The notes beneath the pieces are model-generated. The model searched no databases, was not told the origin of the DNA, and saw only the letters and a list, made by a program, of their open reading frames with translations. A DNA stretch of 33,977 nt from Propionibacterium sp. (lineage in GTDB: Bacteria > Actinomycetota > Actinomycetes > Propionibacteriales > Propionibacteriaceae): the NCBI GenBank assembly GCA_022837595.1, contig JALHFX010000027.1, forward strand, positions 1-33,977, in the 5' to 3' direction. A program made the position numbers and the translations under genes. Of this stretch, positions 1 through 8,099 are shown piece after piece; within the stretch, counting starts at the first letter, position 1, and each line of letters starts with the position of its first letter.

Positions 1-112
1 TGCTGATAGTTTGATCCTGCATGCGGTGAGGAACTCCGGTGAGAATCCGGGACGGTCGCGCCACTGTGAGGCCCTCAAGGCCAAGTCAGACCCTCAACGC
101 ACGGCAAACAAG
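1..112 (+). promoter_or_regulatory. Cobalamin riboswitch (5' part cut by window edge)
   Basis: The segment contains the conserved core of the B12 element in order: GGAACTCCGGTGAGAATCCG at 30-49, CGCCACTGTGA at 59-69 and the B12 box AAGTCAGACCC near 83-93. Only about 30 bases precede the GGAA..CGGTG block, so the outer 5' helices are probably outside the window. Binding of adenosylcobalamin normally shuts down the downstream genes. The element lies about 100 bases before the ABC-importer operon on the same strand. Between it and the start codon are a GGTGG/CCACC pair (about 136-170) and a GCTG-TAAT-CAGC hairpin that could form the expression platform. The element is seen directly; the regulatory mechanism is inferred. 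Confidence 0.88.
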
Positions 113-209
113 CACCATGAGCGCTCGACTTCACGGTGGTATCGGCCAGCTGTAATCAGCATCCTCCACCATCTTGCGGCCGGGCTCGCGTCAAGACGAT
201 GGAGAGTAA

Positions 210-1661
210 ATGAAGTCACATTCGCGGCCGCGGTATTCCGGCCGACATCACCTGAAACGGGCACTCATCGCCCTGATAGCTTCGTTGACAGGTCTGGCTA
301 TTCTCGCCGGTTGCGGCGGCTCAGGAGAGACAACCGACGCGTCATCCACAGATGCGCCGATCGTCATCGGGCAGACCAGCATGACCGACAGCCTCGATGC
401 TTTCAAGAACAGCTGGGATCTGACTTCGCACGGCGTGTCGGAGTCGGTCTTCATGGTCGACGAGCAGGGGGAGCGGAATTCTCGCTATGTGGAGGAGATC
501 ACTCAAATCAGCCCACTCGAGTGGACGATGAAGGTCAAGCCTGGCGCGAAGTTCTCCGACGGTACCGATGTCGATGCCGCGGCGCTGGCGGCGAGCCTCA
601 ACGAAATCCAGCAGAAGAATGCGCTGTCCAATGCATCTGCTGGTGTCATCACCTTCACGGCCGATGGCGACACCATCACTGCCGTGACCGAGCGCGAAAC
701 GACGGTTCTCGACGCGATTCTTGGAGAGTGGACCAACGTTGTCTTCAAGACCGGTCCCGACGGCAATTACATTTATTCCGGGCCTTACCAGGTGGTCTCG
801 GTTGATGCGATGAAGCTTGCATTGCAGAGCAAGAGCATCGACATGGCATTCACCATCACCCCGACGGTTGCCGAGCAATTGGCGGGGACCGATGGCATCG
901 AGGTGAAATCAATCGACGCCGGCTACCAGTACTTCGCGCGTCCGAACCTGGTCGAGGGACCGCTGGCCGATCCTGCTGTGCGCCAGGCAATCGACCTGGC
1001 ACTGGACCGCAATGACTACGTCACCGCGCTCAAGGGCGGTCGGGTCGGAACAGGAACCTTCGCGCAATACTTCAGCTTTGCCGGCAACGAAGAACTCGTC
1101 GTCGACAAGCAGCAGGCCGCCGAGTTGCTGGACGAAGCAGGCTGGGTCATGGGCCCCGACGGTGTCCGAGTCAAAGATGGACAACCGCTCAGCGTGCGCA
1201 TCATCACCTACCCCTCGCGTCCCGACCTGGGGATCATCATGCAGATCATGGTCTCCCAGCTCAATGAACTCGGCATCAGCGCTACCACGAGTGTTGTCGA
1301 CAGCATCGTTGACGGCATGAAGACCGGCAACTACGACATCGCGATGTATGCCCAACACACCGCGCCGACTGGTGATCCCGGATTCTTCCTGAACCAGTTC
1401 TTCCGGACCGGTGGCGCCAATAACATCAACGGCTACTCCTCGGCGACCACCGATGAATTGCTCGATCAGCTCGGTGAGCTCGCACCTGGCGCCGAGCGAG
1501 ACCAACTGGCCGTCCAGATCCAGCACCAGATACACGTTGATCAGGCAGTCTTCATCCTGGTCGACCCGCAGTGGCATATCGGGGTCAGCGACCGGCTCGC
1601 AGGCTACCAGCCCTACGGTGGCGACTATTACATCGTCAATCCTCAGCTGGGCCTGAGCTAA
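210..1661 (+). CDS. ABC transporter substrate-binding lipoprotein, family 5 (Opp/Dpp/NikA type)
   Basis: This is the extracytoplasmic binding protein of an Opp/Dpp/Nik-type importer, 483 aa. The N-terminus has a basic stretch, a hydrophobic helix (about residues 18-32) and a lipobox LAGC with the acylated Cys at 35, so the mature protein is a lipoprotein. Family-5 signatures include FSDGTDV near residue 117, GPYQVV at 191-196 and the repeated basic/acidic C-terminal lobe. The usual segment between the GPYxV strand and the ALQSGEID-like helix, which carries the RN..YW motif, seems absent: GPYQVVSV runs straight into DAMKLALQS at 199. An in-frame loss of roughly 35-45 residues is therefore possible. 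The ATG at 210 follows a weak GGAGAG. As the first gene after a cobalamin riboswitch, it may bind cobalt, nickel or a corrinoid-related ligand; this is inference. Confidence 0.88.
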   Translation: MKSHSRPRYSGRHHLKRALIALIASLTGLAILAGCGGSGETTDASSTDAPIVIGQTSMTDSLDAFKNSWDLTSHGVSESVFMVDEQGERNSRYVEEITQISPLEWTMKVKPGAKFSDGTDVDAAALAASLNEIQQKNALSNASAGVITFTADGDTITAVTERETTVLDAILGEWTNVVFKTGPDGNYIYSGPYQVVSVDAMKLALQSKSIDMAFTITPTVAEQLAGTDGIEVKSIDAGYQYFARPNLVEGPLADPAVRQAIDLALDRNDYVTALKGGRVGTGTFAQYFSFAGNEELVVDKQQAAELLDEAGWVMGPDGVRVKDGQPLSVRIITYPSRPDLGIIMQIMVSQLNELGISATTSVVDSIVDGMKTGNYDIAMYAQHTAPTGDPGFFLNQFFRTGGANNINGYSSATTDELLDQLGELAPGAERDQLAVQIQHQIHVDQAVFILVDPQWHIGVSDRLAGYQPYGGDYYIVNPQLGLS

Positions 1662-1686
1662 CCAACCCGCGACAGGGCACTGGCAG

Positions 1687-2607
1687 ATGATCATGCGGTG
1701 GCAGAAGGCATTGGTGCGCCAACTCGAACTCTTCTTCGTCTCGAGTGTCGTGATCTTTGCCGTTGCCAGGGCCCTGCCGCGAACCCCAATGGAGGTCTAC
1801 CTCCAAGATCGTGGGTTGCCGGTCACACCCGAATCCATCGAGGCTTTGGAGCGCCAGTGGGGTTTGGGTGGTCCGATCGTCGTGCAATACTTTCGCTGGA
1901 TCGGGCGCTTCTGCACCGGTGACTGGGGCACCTCGATCGTGACCGGAGAACAGATTTCGGTGGCGATGGCGCAGCGGTTACCGATTTCCCTGGCGATCGG
2001 GCTCGGCGGGGTCGCACTGGCCGCATTGCTCGCATACCCGCTGGGAATGAAGGCCAGTCTCGGCTCGCGTGGCTGGGATCTGGGAGCCCGCTTGATCACG
2101 TTGATCAGTCAGGCGGTACCCAGCTTCCTGATCTGCACGTTGGTGATTGATCTGTTCGGCGTGCGGCTCGGCTGGATACCGTTCTTTCGGCTTTCCGGTG
2201 CGGCTTTGGTGATCGCGCCAATGCTGATCGTCGCTTTCTACTCACTCGGCCAGTTATCACGGGTCGTGACCGCCCATGCCGAAGAACTGCGCACCGAGCC
2301 CTTCGTGACCGCCGCAGTCGCTCGTGGTTTCGAGCTGAACGATCTGCTCTGGCGGGACGGCCGTCGCCCTGTTCTCTACGGCCTGATCAGCACGGTCATC
2401 GCGAAAATGGCCTGGGTGATCGGTGGCACGGCCATCGTCGAGTATGTCTTCGCTGTGCCGGGCATGAGTTACTACCTGATCAAGAGCATCAGCAGCCGTG
2501 ACTACACGGTTGTTCAGTCGTATCTGATGGTGCTGGTGTTATGGATGTTCGGCACCAGAATCATTCTCGGCGGGGTACTCTCCTGGCTGGATCCGAGGAC
2601 GCGATGA
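1687..2607 (+). CDS. ABC transporter permease (DppB/NikB-like)
   Basis: This is the first integral-membrane subunit of the importer, 306 aa, close to the usual NikB/DppB length of about 310. It has an N-terminal helix (LFFVSSVVIFAVARALP), then further helices around residues 95-115, 130-155, 165-190, 235-255 and 275-295. The AIVEYVFAVPGMSYYLI stretch and the C-terminal WLDPRTR end are typical of this permease family. The EELRTEPFVTAAVARG region corresponds to the EAA loop that contacts the ATPase. The start is ATG 1687, with ATG 1693 as a near alternative; no strong ribosome-binding site separates them. Its TGA overlaps the ATG of the next permease in ATGA form, so the two are translationally coupled. 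Confidence 0.88.
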   Translation: MIMRWQKALVRQLELFFVSSVVIFAVARALPRTPMEVYLQDRGLPVTPESIEALERQWGLGGPIVVQYFRWIGRFCTGDWGTSIVTGEQISVAMAQRLPISLAIGLGGVALAALLAYPLGMKASLGSRGWDLGARLITLISQAVPSFLICTLVIDLFGVRLGWIPFFRLSGAALVIAPMLIVAFYSLGQLSRVVTAHAEELRTEPFVTAAVARGFELNDLLWRDGRRPVLYGLISTVIAKMAWVIGGTAIVEYVFAVPGMSYYLIKSISSRDYTVVQSYLMVLVLWMFGTRIILGGVLSWLDPRTR

Positions 2608-3386
2608 CCATGCGTATCCGTCTGATGGTCGCCGCCGGAATCCTCGGCGTCATGATCCTGGCTTTCTCGCTGCCGCACGGCGATCCGTCCGCGGTCGATC
2701 TGACAGCGGTCCTACAACCACCCAGCCAGGCGCATCCGCTGGGCACCGACGATTTGGGACGCGATGTCTGGGCCTTGATGGCCGTCGGTTTCTGGCGAAC
2801 GCTGACTGTTGTGGTCACTGCAAGCCTCACCAGTGTGCTCATCGGTGTGCCGCTCGGGCTTATCGCCGGCTACTCGCGAGGTGCGGTGAATGCCATCATC
2901 ATGACGGCGACAGACCTCACGATGATCATCCCCACATTCGTGGCGGCACTGCTGGTTACAGCGGTGGTAGGTCTGACACCATTCAGCGCGGGCCTGGTGC
3001 TCGGTCTATTCGGTGCTGGTACCTATGTGAACCAGACCAGGGCGCTGACCTTGTCGATCAGATCCTATGATTATGTGCGCGCCGAGGTCCTGCTGGCCAC
3101 ACCCACAGTGCAGATCCTGCTGCGCCACGTGTTGCCCGGTGTGGCCGGGCCCCTGATGCGCTATTTCGGTTCGAGCGCCAGTGGAACGATCTTGGCTTAC
3201 GCGGGGCTCGCGTTCATTGGTCTGGGTGTCGACACCACGGTCCCCGACTGGGGGACGATGCTCTACCGTCACCGCAGTCAGATAGACCACCCCCTGCTGC
3301 TGCTCTGGCCCACGCTGGGCATCTTCCTGCTGGCCATCGTCTTCCACATCCTTGCCGATCCTGCGCTTAGGAAGGAGGGACAGTGA
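2604..3386 (+). CDS. ABC transporter permease (DppC/NikC-like)
   Basis: This is the second permease subunit, 260 aa from the ATG at 2604. That start overlaps the preceding stop (ATGA) and is preferred over the upstream in-frame start at 2541. The sequence HPLGTDDLGRDVWALM is the hallmark periplasmic entry of DppC/NikC proteins, followed by five hydrophobic segments. YVRAEVLLATPTVQILLRHVLPG is the EAA-type coupling loop, and the end LGVDTTVPDWGTML is also typical. It lies between the other permease and the first ATPase, and its TGA overlaps the GTG of the ATPase. It is a heterodimer partner of the 1687-2607 product. Confidence 0.88.
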   Translation: MTMRIRLMVAAGILGVMILAFSLPHGDPSAVDLTAVLQPPSQAHPLGTDDLGRDVWALMAVGFWRTLTVVVTASLTSVLIGVPLGLIAGYSRGAVNAIIMTATDLTMIIPTFVAALLVTAVVGLTPFSAGLVLGLFGAGTYVNQTRALTLSIRSYDYVRAEVLLATPTVQILLRHVLPGVAGPLMRYFGSSASGTILAYAGLAFIGLGVDTTVPDWGTMLYRHRSQIDHPLLLLWPTLGIFLLAIVFHILADPALRKEGQ

Positions 3387-4207
3387 CGATTGGGATTGAC
3401 CACCACGGGCCGGTGAGCCTGCGGGTGCGCGGACTCAGCGTCCGCACGCGAGGAGATAGTCCGGCGCTATTGCTGGACGATGTCGATCTCGACCTTGCAC
3501 CGGGTCAGCGCGTCGGCATTGTTGGTCATTCCGGTGCAGGTAAGAGCATGTTCTTGCGCGCACTGACCGGGTTCTGCCCGGATTCGCTCGATGTCCAAGG
3601 CAGCGTGCAACTGATCGACGGATCCGGCGAGATCCAAGAACTGCTCACCGCGGACACCAAGCAGCGGCGACGGCTGGCGACCGGGGCGATGGCGATCAGC
3701 TGGCAGAATGCGCTGCAGTCGCTCAATCCTTATCAGACGATCAGCCGTCAGCTGGGTGCCACCTTGCGTCTGCACCGGCAGTTGACGGCAGATGAGGTCC
3801 GCAGTGCGAGTCTGCAATGGCTCGCAAGTGTGGGCCTGTCTGACGGTGCCGGGCTGCTCGGCTCCTACCCCCATCAACTTTCCGGCGGTATGCGGCAACG
3901 CGTGGCGATCGCTATGACGATGTGCGGCGGTCAGCCGATCGTTGTCGCGGACGAGCCCACCACCGCGCTCGACATGGTCAGCCAAGCCGAATGCATCGAC
4001 CTTTACGATCGGCTCTGCGCAGCGGGGGCGCGTTCGCTGCTGTACGTTTCTCACGACCTGGCGCTGGTTGGCCGCCTGTGTACGTCGGTGATGGTTATCC
4101 AGGACGCGAGAGTCGTCGAATCCGGGAGCATCGACCAGGTTAGGACGCGAGAGTCGTCGAATCCGGGAGCATCGACCAGGTTTTCGGGAATCCTACTAGC
4201 GAGCTGA
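3383..4207 (+). CDS. ABC transporter ATP-binding protein (DppD/NikD-like) with frameshifted C-terminus
   Basis: This is a cytoplasmic ATPase of the importer, 274 aa. It shows Walker A GHSGAGKS at 48-55, Q-loop QNALQSLNPY, signature LSGGMRQRVA, Walker B VVADEPTTALD and H-loop YVSHDL, so the ATPase core is intact. The GTG start at 3383 overlaps the preceding stop and follows a strong GGAAGGAGGGA. A perfect 41-bp tandem duplication (4101-4182) shifts the frame after V253. The last 21 residues (RTRESS... to the stop at 4207) are therefore novel. Removing one copy restores the canonical end FGNPTSELTRALVAH... and a stop at 4249-4251 overlapping the next start. The frameshift replaces only the C-terminal tail and breaks the translational coupling, leaving a 40-base gap. 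A sequencing or assembly error is the alternative. Confidence 0.85.
   Translation: MTIGIDHHGPVSLRVRGLSVRTRGDSPALLLDDVDLDLAPGQRVGIVGHSGAGKSMFLRALTGFCPDSLDVQGSVQLIDGSGEIQELLTADTKQRRRLATGAMAISWQNALQSLNPYQTISRQLGATLRLHRQLTADEVRSASLQWLASVGLSDGAGLLGSYPHQLSGGMRQRVAIAMTMCGGQPIVVADEPTTALDMVSQAECIDLYDRLCAAGARSLLYVSHDLALVGRLCTSVMVIQDARVVESGSIDQVRTRESSNPGASTRFSGILLAS
4101..4182 (+). repeat. Perfect 41-bp tandem duplication inside the ATPase gene
   Basis: Copy 1 spans 4101-4141 and copy 2 spans 4142-4182. Both begin AGGACGCGAGAG and end CGACCAGGTT with no difference. Since 41 is not a multiple of three, the second copy moves the ATPase gene into the wrong frame. No longer repeat or mobile element borders it, so it looks like a recent slippage or duplication event. 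Confidence 0.97.
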
Positions 4208-4247
4208 CCCGCGCGCTGGTCGCCCATACCCGCAGGGTGCGTCCGGC

Positions 4248-5018
4248 ATGACAGTGATGCTCAGCTTGCGCGACGTCCGCAAGGCTTATCGTTCGGCCTC
4301 GCGTGACGTGAACGCACTCGATGGGGTCGATCTGGATCTACCGAGCGATCATGCGCTCGCCTTGGTCGGTGAGTCCGGATGCGGTAAGACGACCCTGGGT
4401 GAGCTCACCGTAGGCCTACAACGACCCGACGCCGGGCAGATCATGCACGCCAGCGGCGTCGACCTGGCGAACTGCCGACCACGTTCGTTGCGATCGCTCC
4501 GTCCCCGGTTACAGATGGTCTTCCAGAATCCATTCGCGTCGTTCGCACCGCATCTGCGGTTGCACCAGAGCCTCGCTCCGGTTGCTCGGCGGCAGGGCAT
4601 CGCCCAGCCGATGATCATCTCGGCTTTGGTGGACTCGCTCGAGCAGGTGGGGCTGAGTGCCGCTCACCTTGATCGGTATCCTGCTCAGCTGTCCGGTGGT
4701 CAACTGCAGCGTGCCAGTCTGGCGCGCGCCCTGTTATGTGATCCCCAGTACATCGTTGCGGACGAGATCAGCTCCGCGCTGGATGTGGCGGCCCAAGACG
4801 AGCTGACCCGATTACTCGGACGATTGCGGGCACAGCGTCACTTCACACTGCTGTTCATCACCCACGATTTGGGGCTGGCCAGGCAGGTTGCCGATGATGT
4901 TTGCGTCATGGATGCCGGGCGGATTGTCGAGCGTGGTAGGGCAGATCAAGTGCTCGACGATCCGCAGACACGCGCGGCGAAACGGCTGGTCGACGCGATT
5001 CCGCGATTCCGGTACTGA
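4248..5018 (+). CDS. ABC transporter ATP-binding protein (DppF/NikE-like)
   Basis: This is the second ATPase of the importer, 256 aa. Walker A GESGCGKTT starts at residue 41. It is followed by the Q-loop VFQNPFASF, the signature LSGGQLQRASLARALL, Walker B YIVADEISSALD and the H-loop FITHDLGLA. The C-terminus ends soon after the D-loop region and lacks the usual oligopeptide-binding extension, giving a short DppF form. Before the 41-bp duplication upstream, its ATG would have overlapped the previous stop in ATGA form. It now lies 40 bases downstream of a premature stop, with no obvious strong ribosome-binding site of its own, so its translation may be reduced. It is the last gene of the operon and converges with the next gene across 12 bases. 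Confidence 0.87.
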   Translation: MTVMLSLRDVRKAYRSASRDVNALDGVDLDLPSDHALALVGESGCGKTTLGELTVGLQRPDAGQIMHASGVDLANCRPRSLRSLRPRLQMVFQNPFASFAPHLRLHQSLAPVARRQGIAQPMIISALVDSLEQVGLSAAHLDRYPAQLSGGQLQRASLARALLCDPQYIVADEISSALDVAAQDELTRLLGRLRAQRHFTLLFITHDLGLARQVADDVCVMDAGRIVERGRADQVLDDPQTRAAKRLVDAIPRFRY

Positions 5019-5030
5019 CTGCCGGTCACG

Positions 5031-5792
5031 CTAGTCTGCTGCGCGGCGCGCCCGGCGAGGTGGTTCTTGGGCCTCGGCTCCGGGATCATCCCACAACGAT
5101 GCGTCGGCTGCGGTGCCCCTGCGCGGTTGTGGCCAGCTGCCCCGGGGGCGTAACTCGTCGGCGCCCTCGGCCGGATCGAAGAAGATTTGGGGTTGGGGCG
5201 CGGGCTTTGCCTCAGAGGCCGGTACAGCGACCGGAGCCTGAGGAGTGACGGTTAGCAGACCTCGATCATGCAGATCGGTGTCACGTATATAGCTGATCAG
5301 CGCGGCGACCAGACCCACCAGTCCGGCTGCGAGCATCGCGATGCGGGGCGCGCTGCGCAGGCCGGTGAGTACATCGAAGAGTGAGAATCCGGTGGTGACG
5401 CCGAAAGCAGCGATAACCATCAGGTTCACCCACGGCGTCCGGTTGATCATGGCAGTGCGTCGCCCGCTGCCCCTGAGTAACGTCTGCAGATGCCAGATCA
5501 ATAGGCTGCCGCCCAATGCGATGGAGGCGATGACCACCGCGCTGGCCGCGTCGAGTTGTGCAGCCAGTGACAGGCCCGCGATGAGCAGCACCAGTGAGGA
5601 CACCAACAACGCAACCAGAAGGATCACCGTGAACGCGAGGGATGGTGGACGGGCAGCATCGTTCAGTGGCTGACCGTTATCACTGTCCACCGGCTCGCCA
5701 GCTGTGGACTCAGGTGCTGCCATCGGCGGTCTCCAGACCGTGTCGTAGATGGCTGTCTCGTCGTTCGGCGGCAGCGCAGGCTCGTCGCTCAC
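5031..5792 (-). CDS. Hypothetical membrane protein with four predicted helices
   Basis: This is a 253-aa protein I do not recognise. The first 50 or so residues are acidic and proline-rich. Two closely spaced hydrophobic helices follow (SLAFTVILLVALLVSSLVLLI and a second around AVVIASIALGGSLLIW), then two more (VNLMVIAAFGVTTGFSLF and IAMLAAGLVGLVAALISYI). The tail is a soluble Pro/Ala/Arg-rich segment with low complexity. The GTG at 5792 is chosen because GGAGGGG lies six bases upstream; ATG codons at 5798 and 5807 are less well placed. A TAGGAT -10-like box lies just upstream. The gene is convergent with the importer operon and divergent from the next gene. No function can be assigned. Confidence 0.72.
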   Translation of the reverse strand: MSDEPALPPNDETAIYDTVWRPPMAAPESTAGEPVDSDNGQPLNDAARPPSLAFTVILLVALLVSSLVLLIAGLSLAAQLDAASAVVIASIALGGSLLIWHLQTLLRGSGRRTAMINRTPWVNLMVIAAFGVTTGFSLFDVLTGLRSAPRIAMLAAGLVGLVAALISYIRDTDLHDRGLLTVTPQAPVAVPASEAKPAPQPQIFFDPAEGADELRPRGSWPQPRRGTAADASLWDDPGAEAQEPPRRARRAAD

Positions 5793-5967
5793 AGGCATCC
5801 CCTCCATCTGTCTCTTATCCTAATCGAGTGCCCCTCGGTACTGGATCGAGGTGGGCCAGCGTGCCAGACTCGCGACTGCACTACTTATCCAGGAGCGACC
5901 CCTGAAGTAGCGCCGATCAGTACCCATTCATTTTCGGCCGGCCGTTCATATGGGTAAGACTGGATTA

Positions 5968-6357
5968 GTGAACCTCATCCTGCGAGTCATCGCCACCGCC
6001 ATCGCCGTATGGGTGGCTGCCCTCCTGCTACCGGGTATCCAAGTCGAGACCGTCGGCGGCCAGGGCTCCGCGATCATCACGTTTATTCTCACCGCAGTGG
6101 TCATCGGCTTGGTGGACGCCATCGTCAAGCCGGTAGCCCAGCTCTTGAGCGGTTGTTTCATCATCCTGACACTCGGCCTCTTCCTACTGGTCGTCAACGC
6201 GGCCATGTTGATGCTGAGCTCGTGGATCTGCACCAAGCTGGGTATCGGCTTCGTGGTGGACGGCTGGGGATCGGCGATCATCGGCTCGATCATCATCAGC
6301 ATCATCAGCGGGCTGGTCAACGGTGTCACCGGCGCCAACAACGCACAGGTTCGCTGA
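5968..6357 (+). CDS. Small integral membrane protein, YvlD / phage-holin-4 family
   Basis: This is a 129-aa protein consisting almost entirely of four hydrophobic helices. It begins MNLILRVIATAIAVWVAALL and has the family-typical LLPGI at the end of the first helix. FILTAVVIGLVDAIVKPV and FIILTLGLFLLVVNAAML match the second and third helices of the YvlD/phage_holin_4_2 family, whose role is unclear. I prefer the GTG at 5968 because an AAGACT-type -10 hexamer (5956-5961) ends six bases before it, fitting a leaderless start. An ATG at 5950 gives a six-residue longer product. It is followed 24 bases later by glnS, which has its own promoter-like hexamer. Confidence 0.75.
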   Translation: MNLILRVIATAIAVWVAALLLPGIQVETVGGQGSAIITFILTAVVIGLVDAIVKPVAQLLSGCFIILTLGLFLLVVNAAMLMLSSWICTKLGIGFVVDGWGSAIIGSIIISIISGLVNGVTGANNAQVR

Positions 6358-6381
6358 ATCGACCGGATAAGATGCCAGGCT

Positions 6382-8073
6382 ATGAGCCAGTCCCGAGCAA
6401 CAGCGTCCCCGGCGTCGAGCGCCAACGATTTCATCAATGACATCATCAGCGCCGACAACGCGCAGGGCACCTATGCCGGCCGGGTTCAGACCCGATTTCC
6501 ACCCGAACCGAATGGCCGCCTGCATATTGGCCATGCCAAAGCCATCACAGTGGACTTCGATTCAGCGCAGAACTACGACGGCATCTGCAATCTGCGGTTC
6601 GACGACACCAATCCCGAGACTGAAGAGACCGAGTTCGTCGACTCGATCATCACCGACGTGCGTTGGCTGGGCTTCGAGCCGGCAGACATCTTCTACGCAT
6701 CCGACTATTTCGAGCAGCTCTATCAGTGGGCGGAATATTTGATCGGCAAGGGGCTGGCCTACGTCGATGAGCAGGACAGCGAGACGATCTCAGCCCAGCG
6801 CGGGGGATACGGTAAGCCAGGCATTGAATCCCCGTTCCGTAATCGCGGGATCGAAGAGAACCTCGATCAGTTCCGCCGGATGAGAGCCGGCGAATTCGCC
6901 GACGGATCGCGGGTGTTGCGCGCCAAGATCGACATGAACCACGAAAACATGCAACTGCGCGATCCGGTGCTCTACCGGATCCGTCGGGGCCACCATCACC
7001 GCACCCACGACGCCTGGGTGATCTACCCCACCTACGACTGGGCGCACGGCCAGTCGGATGCGATCGAGGGTGTGACCCATTCACTGTGCACCTTGGAGTT
7101 CGCCAGCCATCGCCCGCTCTACGACTGGTGTTTGGAGCAGCTACCACTGCCCTTTGAGAAGCCGAAACAGATCGAGTTCGCGCGCTTGGAACTCACCCAC
7201 ACCGTCACATCGAAACGGCGGCTGGCCAAGCTGGTCGACAACGGGATCCTCGACGGCTGGGACGATCCGCGCATGCCAACCCTGGCAGGTTTGCGCAAGC
7301 GTGGTTATCCAGCGTCCGCGATCGTCGCCTTCTGCCGGGGTATCGGAGTGTCGAAGACCAATTCGCGCCAAGCAATCGAAGAGTTGGAGAGCTACGTGCG
7401 CCGCGATCTCAACAAGGTCGCGCAGCGCCGGATGGCAGTGCTGCGTCCGATCAAGTTGACGCTGACCAACTGGCCCGAAGGCCAGGTCGAGTACTTCGAG
7501 CTGATGAACAATCCAGAGAACCCCGACGACGGCACCCGCAAGGTCGCCTTCACCGGCGAACTGTTCATCGAGTCAGAAGACTTCGCTGAGGTGCCACCAC
7601 CCAAATTCTTCCGCCTCTCGCTCGGGCGTGAGGTGCGGTTACGCGGTGCTTACTTTGTGACTGCGACCGATCTGGTCACCGACGATCAGGGCAACGTGGT
7701 CGAGGTGCTGGCCACGTACGATCCAGCCAGCAAGGGCGGTAATTCGCCCGATGGACGCAAAGTGAAATCGACGATTCACTGGGTCTGCCGGCCCTACGCG
7801 GTGCCGGTGAATGTCGCGCTCTATGACCGGCTCTTCACCACGACCGTTCCCGGCGATGCCACCGGCGAACCATTGGACGACCTGAATCCCGACTCGCGTG
7901 AGCTGCTCAACGTCTGCTTGGCCGAGGCCGCGCTGGCCGAGACAGAGCCCGGCGAGGTCGTCCAGTTTGAACGCCTGGGCTATTTCGCCGCCGATCCGCA
8001 GCAGGAGTTGTTCTTCCATCGCACCGTCGGCTTGCGCGATGAGTGGGCGGCGATCCAGAAGCGCCAGCGCTGA
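6382..8073 (+). CDS. glnS: Glutaminyl-tRNA synthetase
   Basis: Charges tRNA-Gln directly with glutamine in the cytoplasm. The 563-aa length matches bacterial GlnRS (about 550-560). Class I signatures are PPEPNGRLHIGHAK with HIGH at residues 48-51 and the KMSKS-equivalent VTSKRRL near residue 276. RFDDTNPETEETEF, YDWAHGQSDAIEGVTHSLCTLEF and the two C-terminal anticodon-binding beta-barrels ending FHRTVGLRDEWA identify GlnRS rather than GluRS. A TAAGAT hexamer at 6368-6373 lies eight bases before the ATG and no ribosome-binding site is visible, so the start may be leaderless. Most Actinobacteria make Gln-tRNA by the GatCAB amidotransferase route, so a GlnRS here points to ancestral horizontal gain. 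Confidence 0.95.
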   Translation: MSQSRATASPASSANDFINDIISADNAQGTYAGRVQTRFPPEPNGRLHIGHAKAITVDFDSAQNYDGICNLRFDDTNPETEETEFVDSIITDVRWLGFEPADIFYASDYFEQLYQWAEYLIGKGLAYVDEQDSETISAQRGGYGKPGIESPFRNRGIEENLDQFRRMRAGEFADGSRVLRAKIDMNHENMQLRDPVLYRIRRGHHHRTHDAWVIYPTYDWAHGQSDAIEGVTHSLCTLEFASHRPLYDWCLEQLPLPFEKPKQIEFARLELTHTVTSKRRLAKLVDNGILDGWDDPRMPTLAGLRKRGYPASAIVAFCRGIGVSKTNSRQAIEELESYVRRDLNKVAQRRMAVLRPIKLTLTNWPEGQVEYFELMNNPENPDDGTRKVAFTGELFIESEDFAEVPPPKFFRLSLGREVRLRGAYFVTATDLVTDDQGNVVEVLATYDPASKGGNSPDGRKVKSTIHWVCRPYAVPVNVALYDRLFTTTVPGDATGEPLDDLNPDSRELLNVCLAEAALAETEPGEVVQFERLGYFAADPQQELFFHRTVGLRDEWAAIQKRQR

Positions 8074-8087
8074 TCCCTTCGGGCGCC

Positions 8088-8093
8088 TACGAT
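8088..8093 (+). promoter_or_regulatory. -10-like box TACGAT, leaderless start at 8100
   Basis: TACGAT ends six bases before the ATG at 8100 and no Shine-Dalgarno lies between, placing a transcription start at the A of the start codon. The same spacing recurs at several genes in the window. Confidence 0.5.
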
Positions 8094-8099
8094 CGGGAT

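Noticed and set aside
11..805. 264-codon open frame overlapping the riboswitch and binding-protein gene
   Set aside because: Arg-rich, low-complexity translation in another frame of the binding-protein gene, with no family features; its start lies inside the riboswitch.
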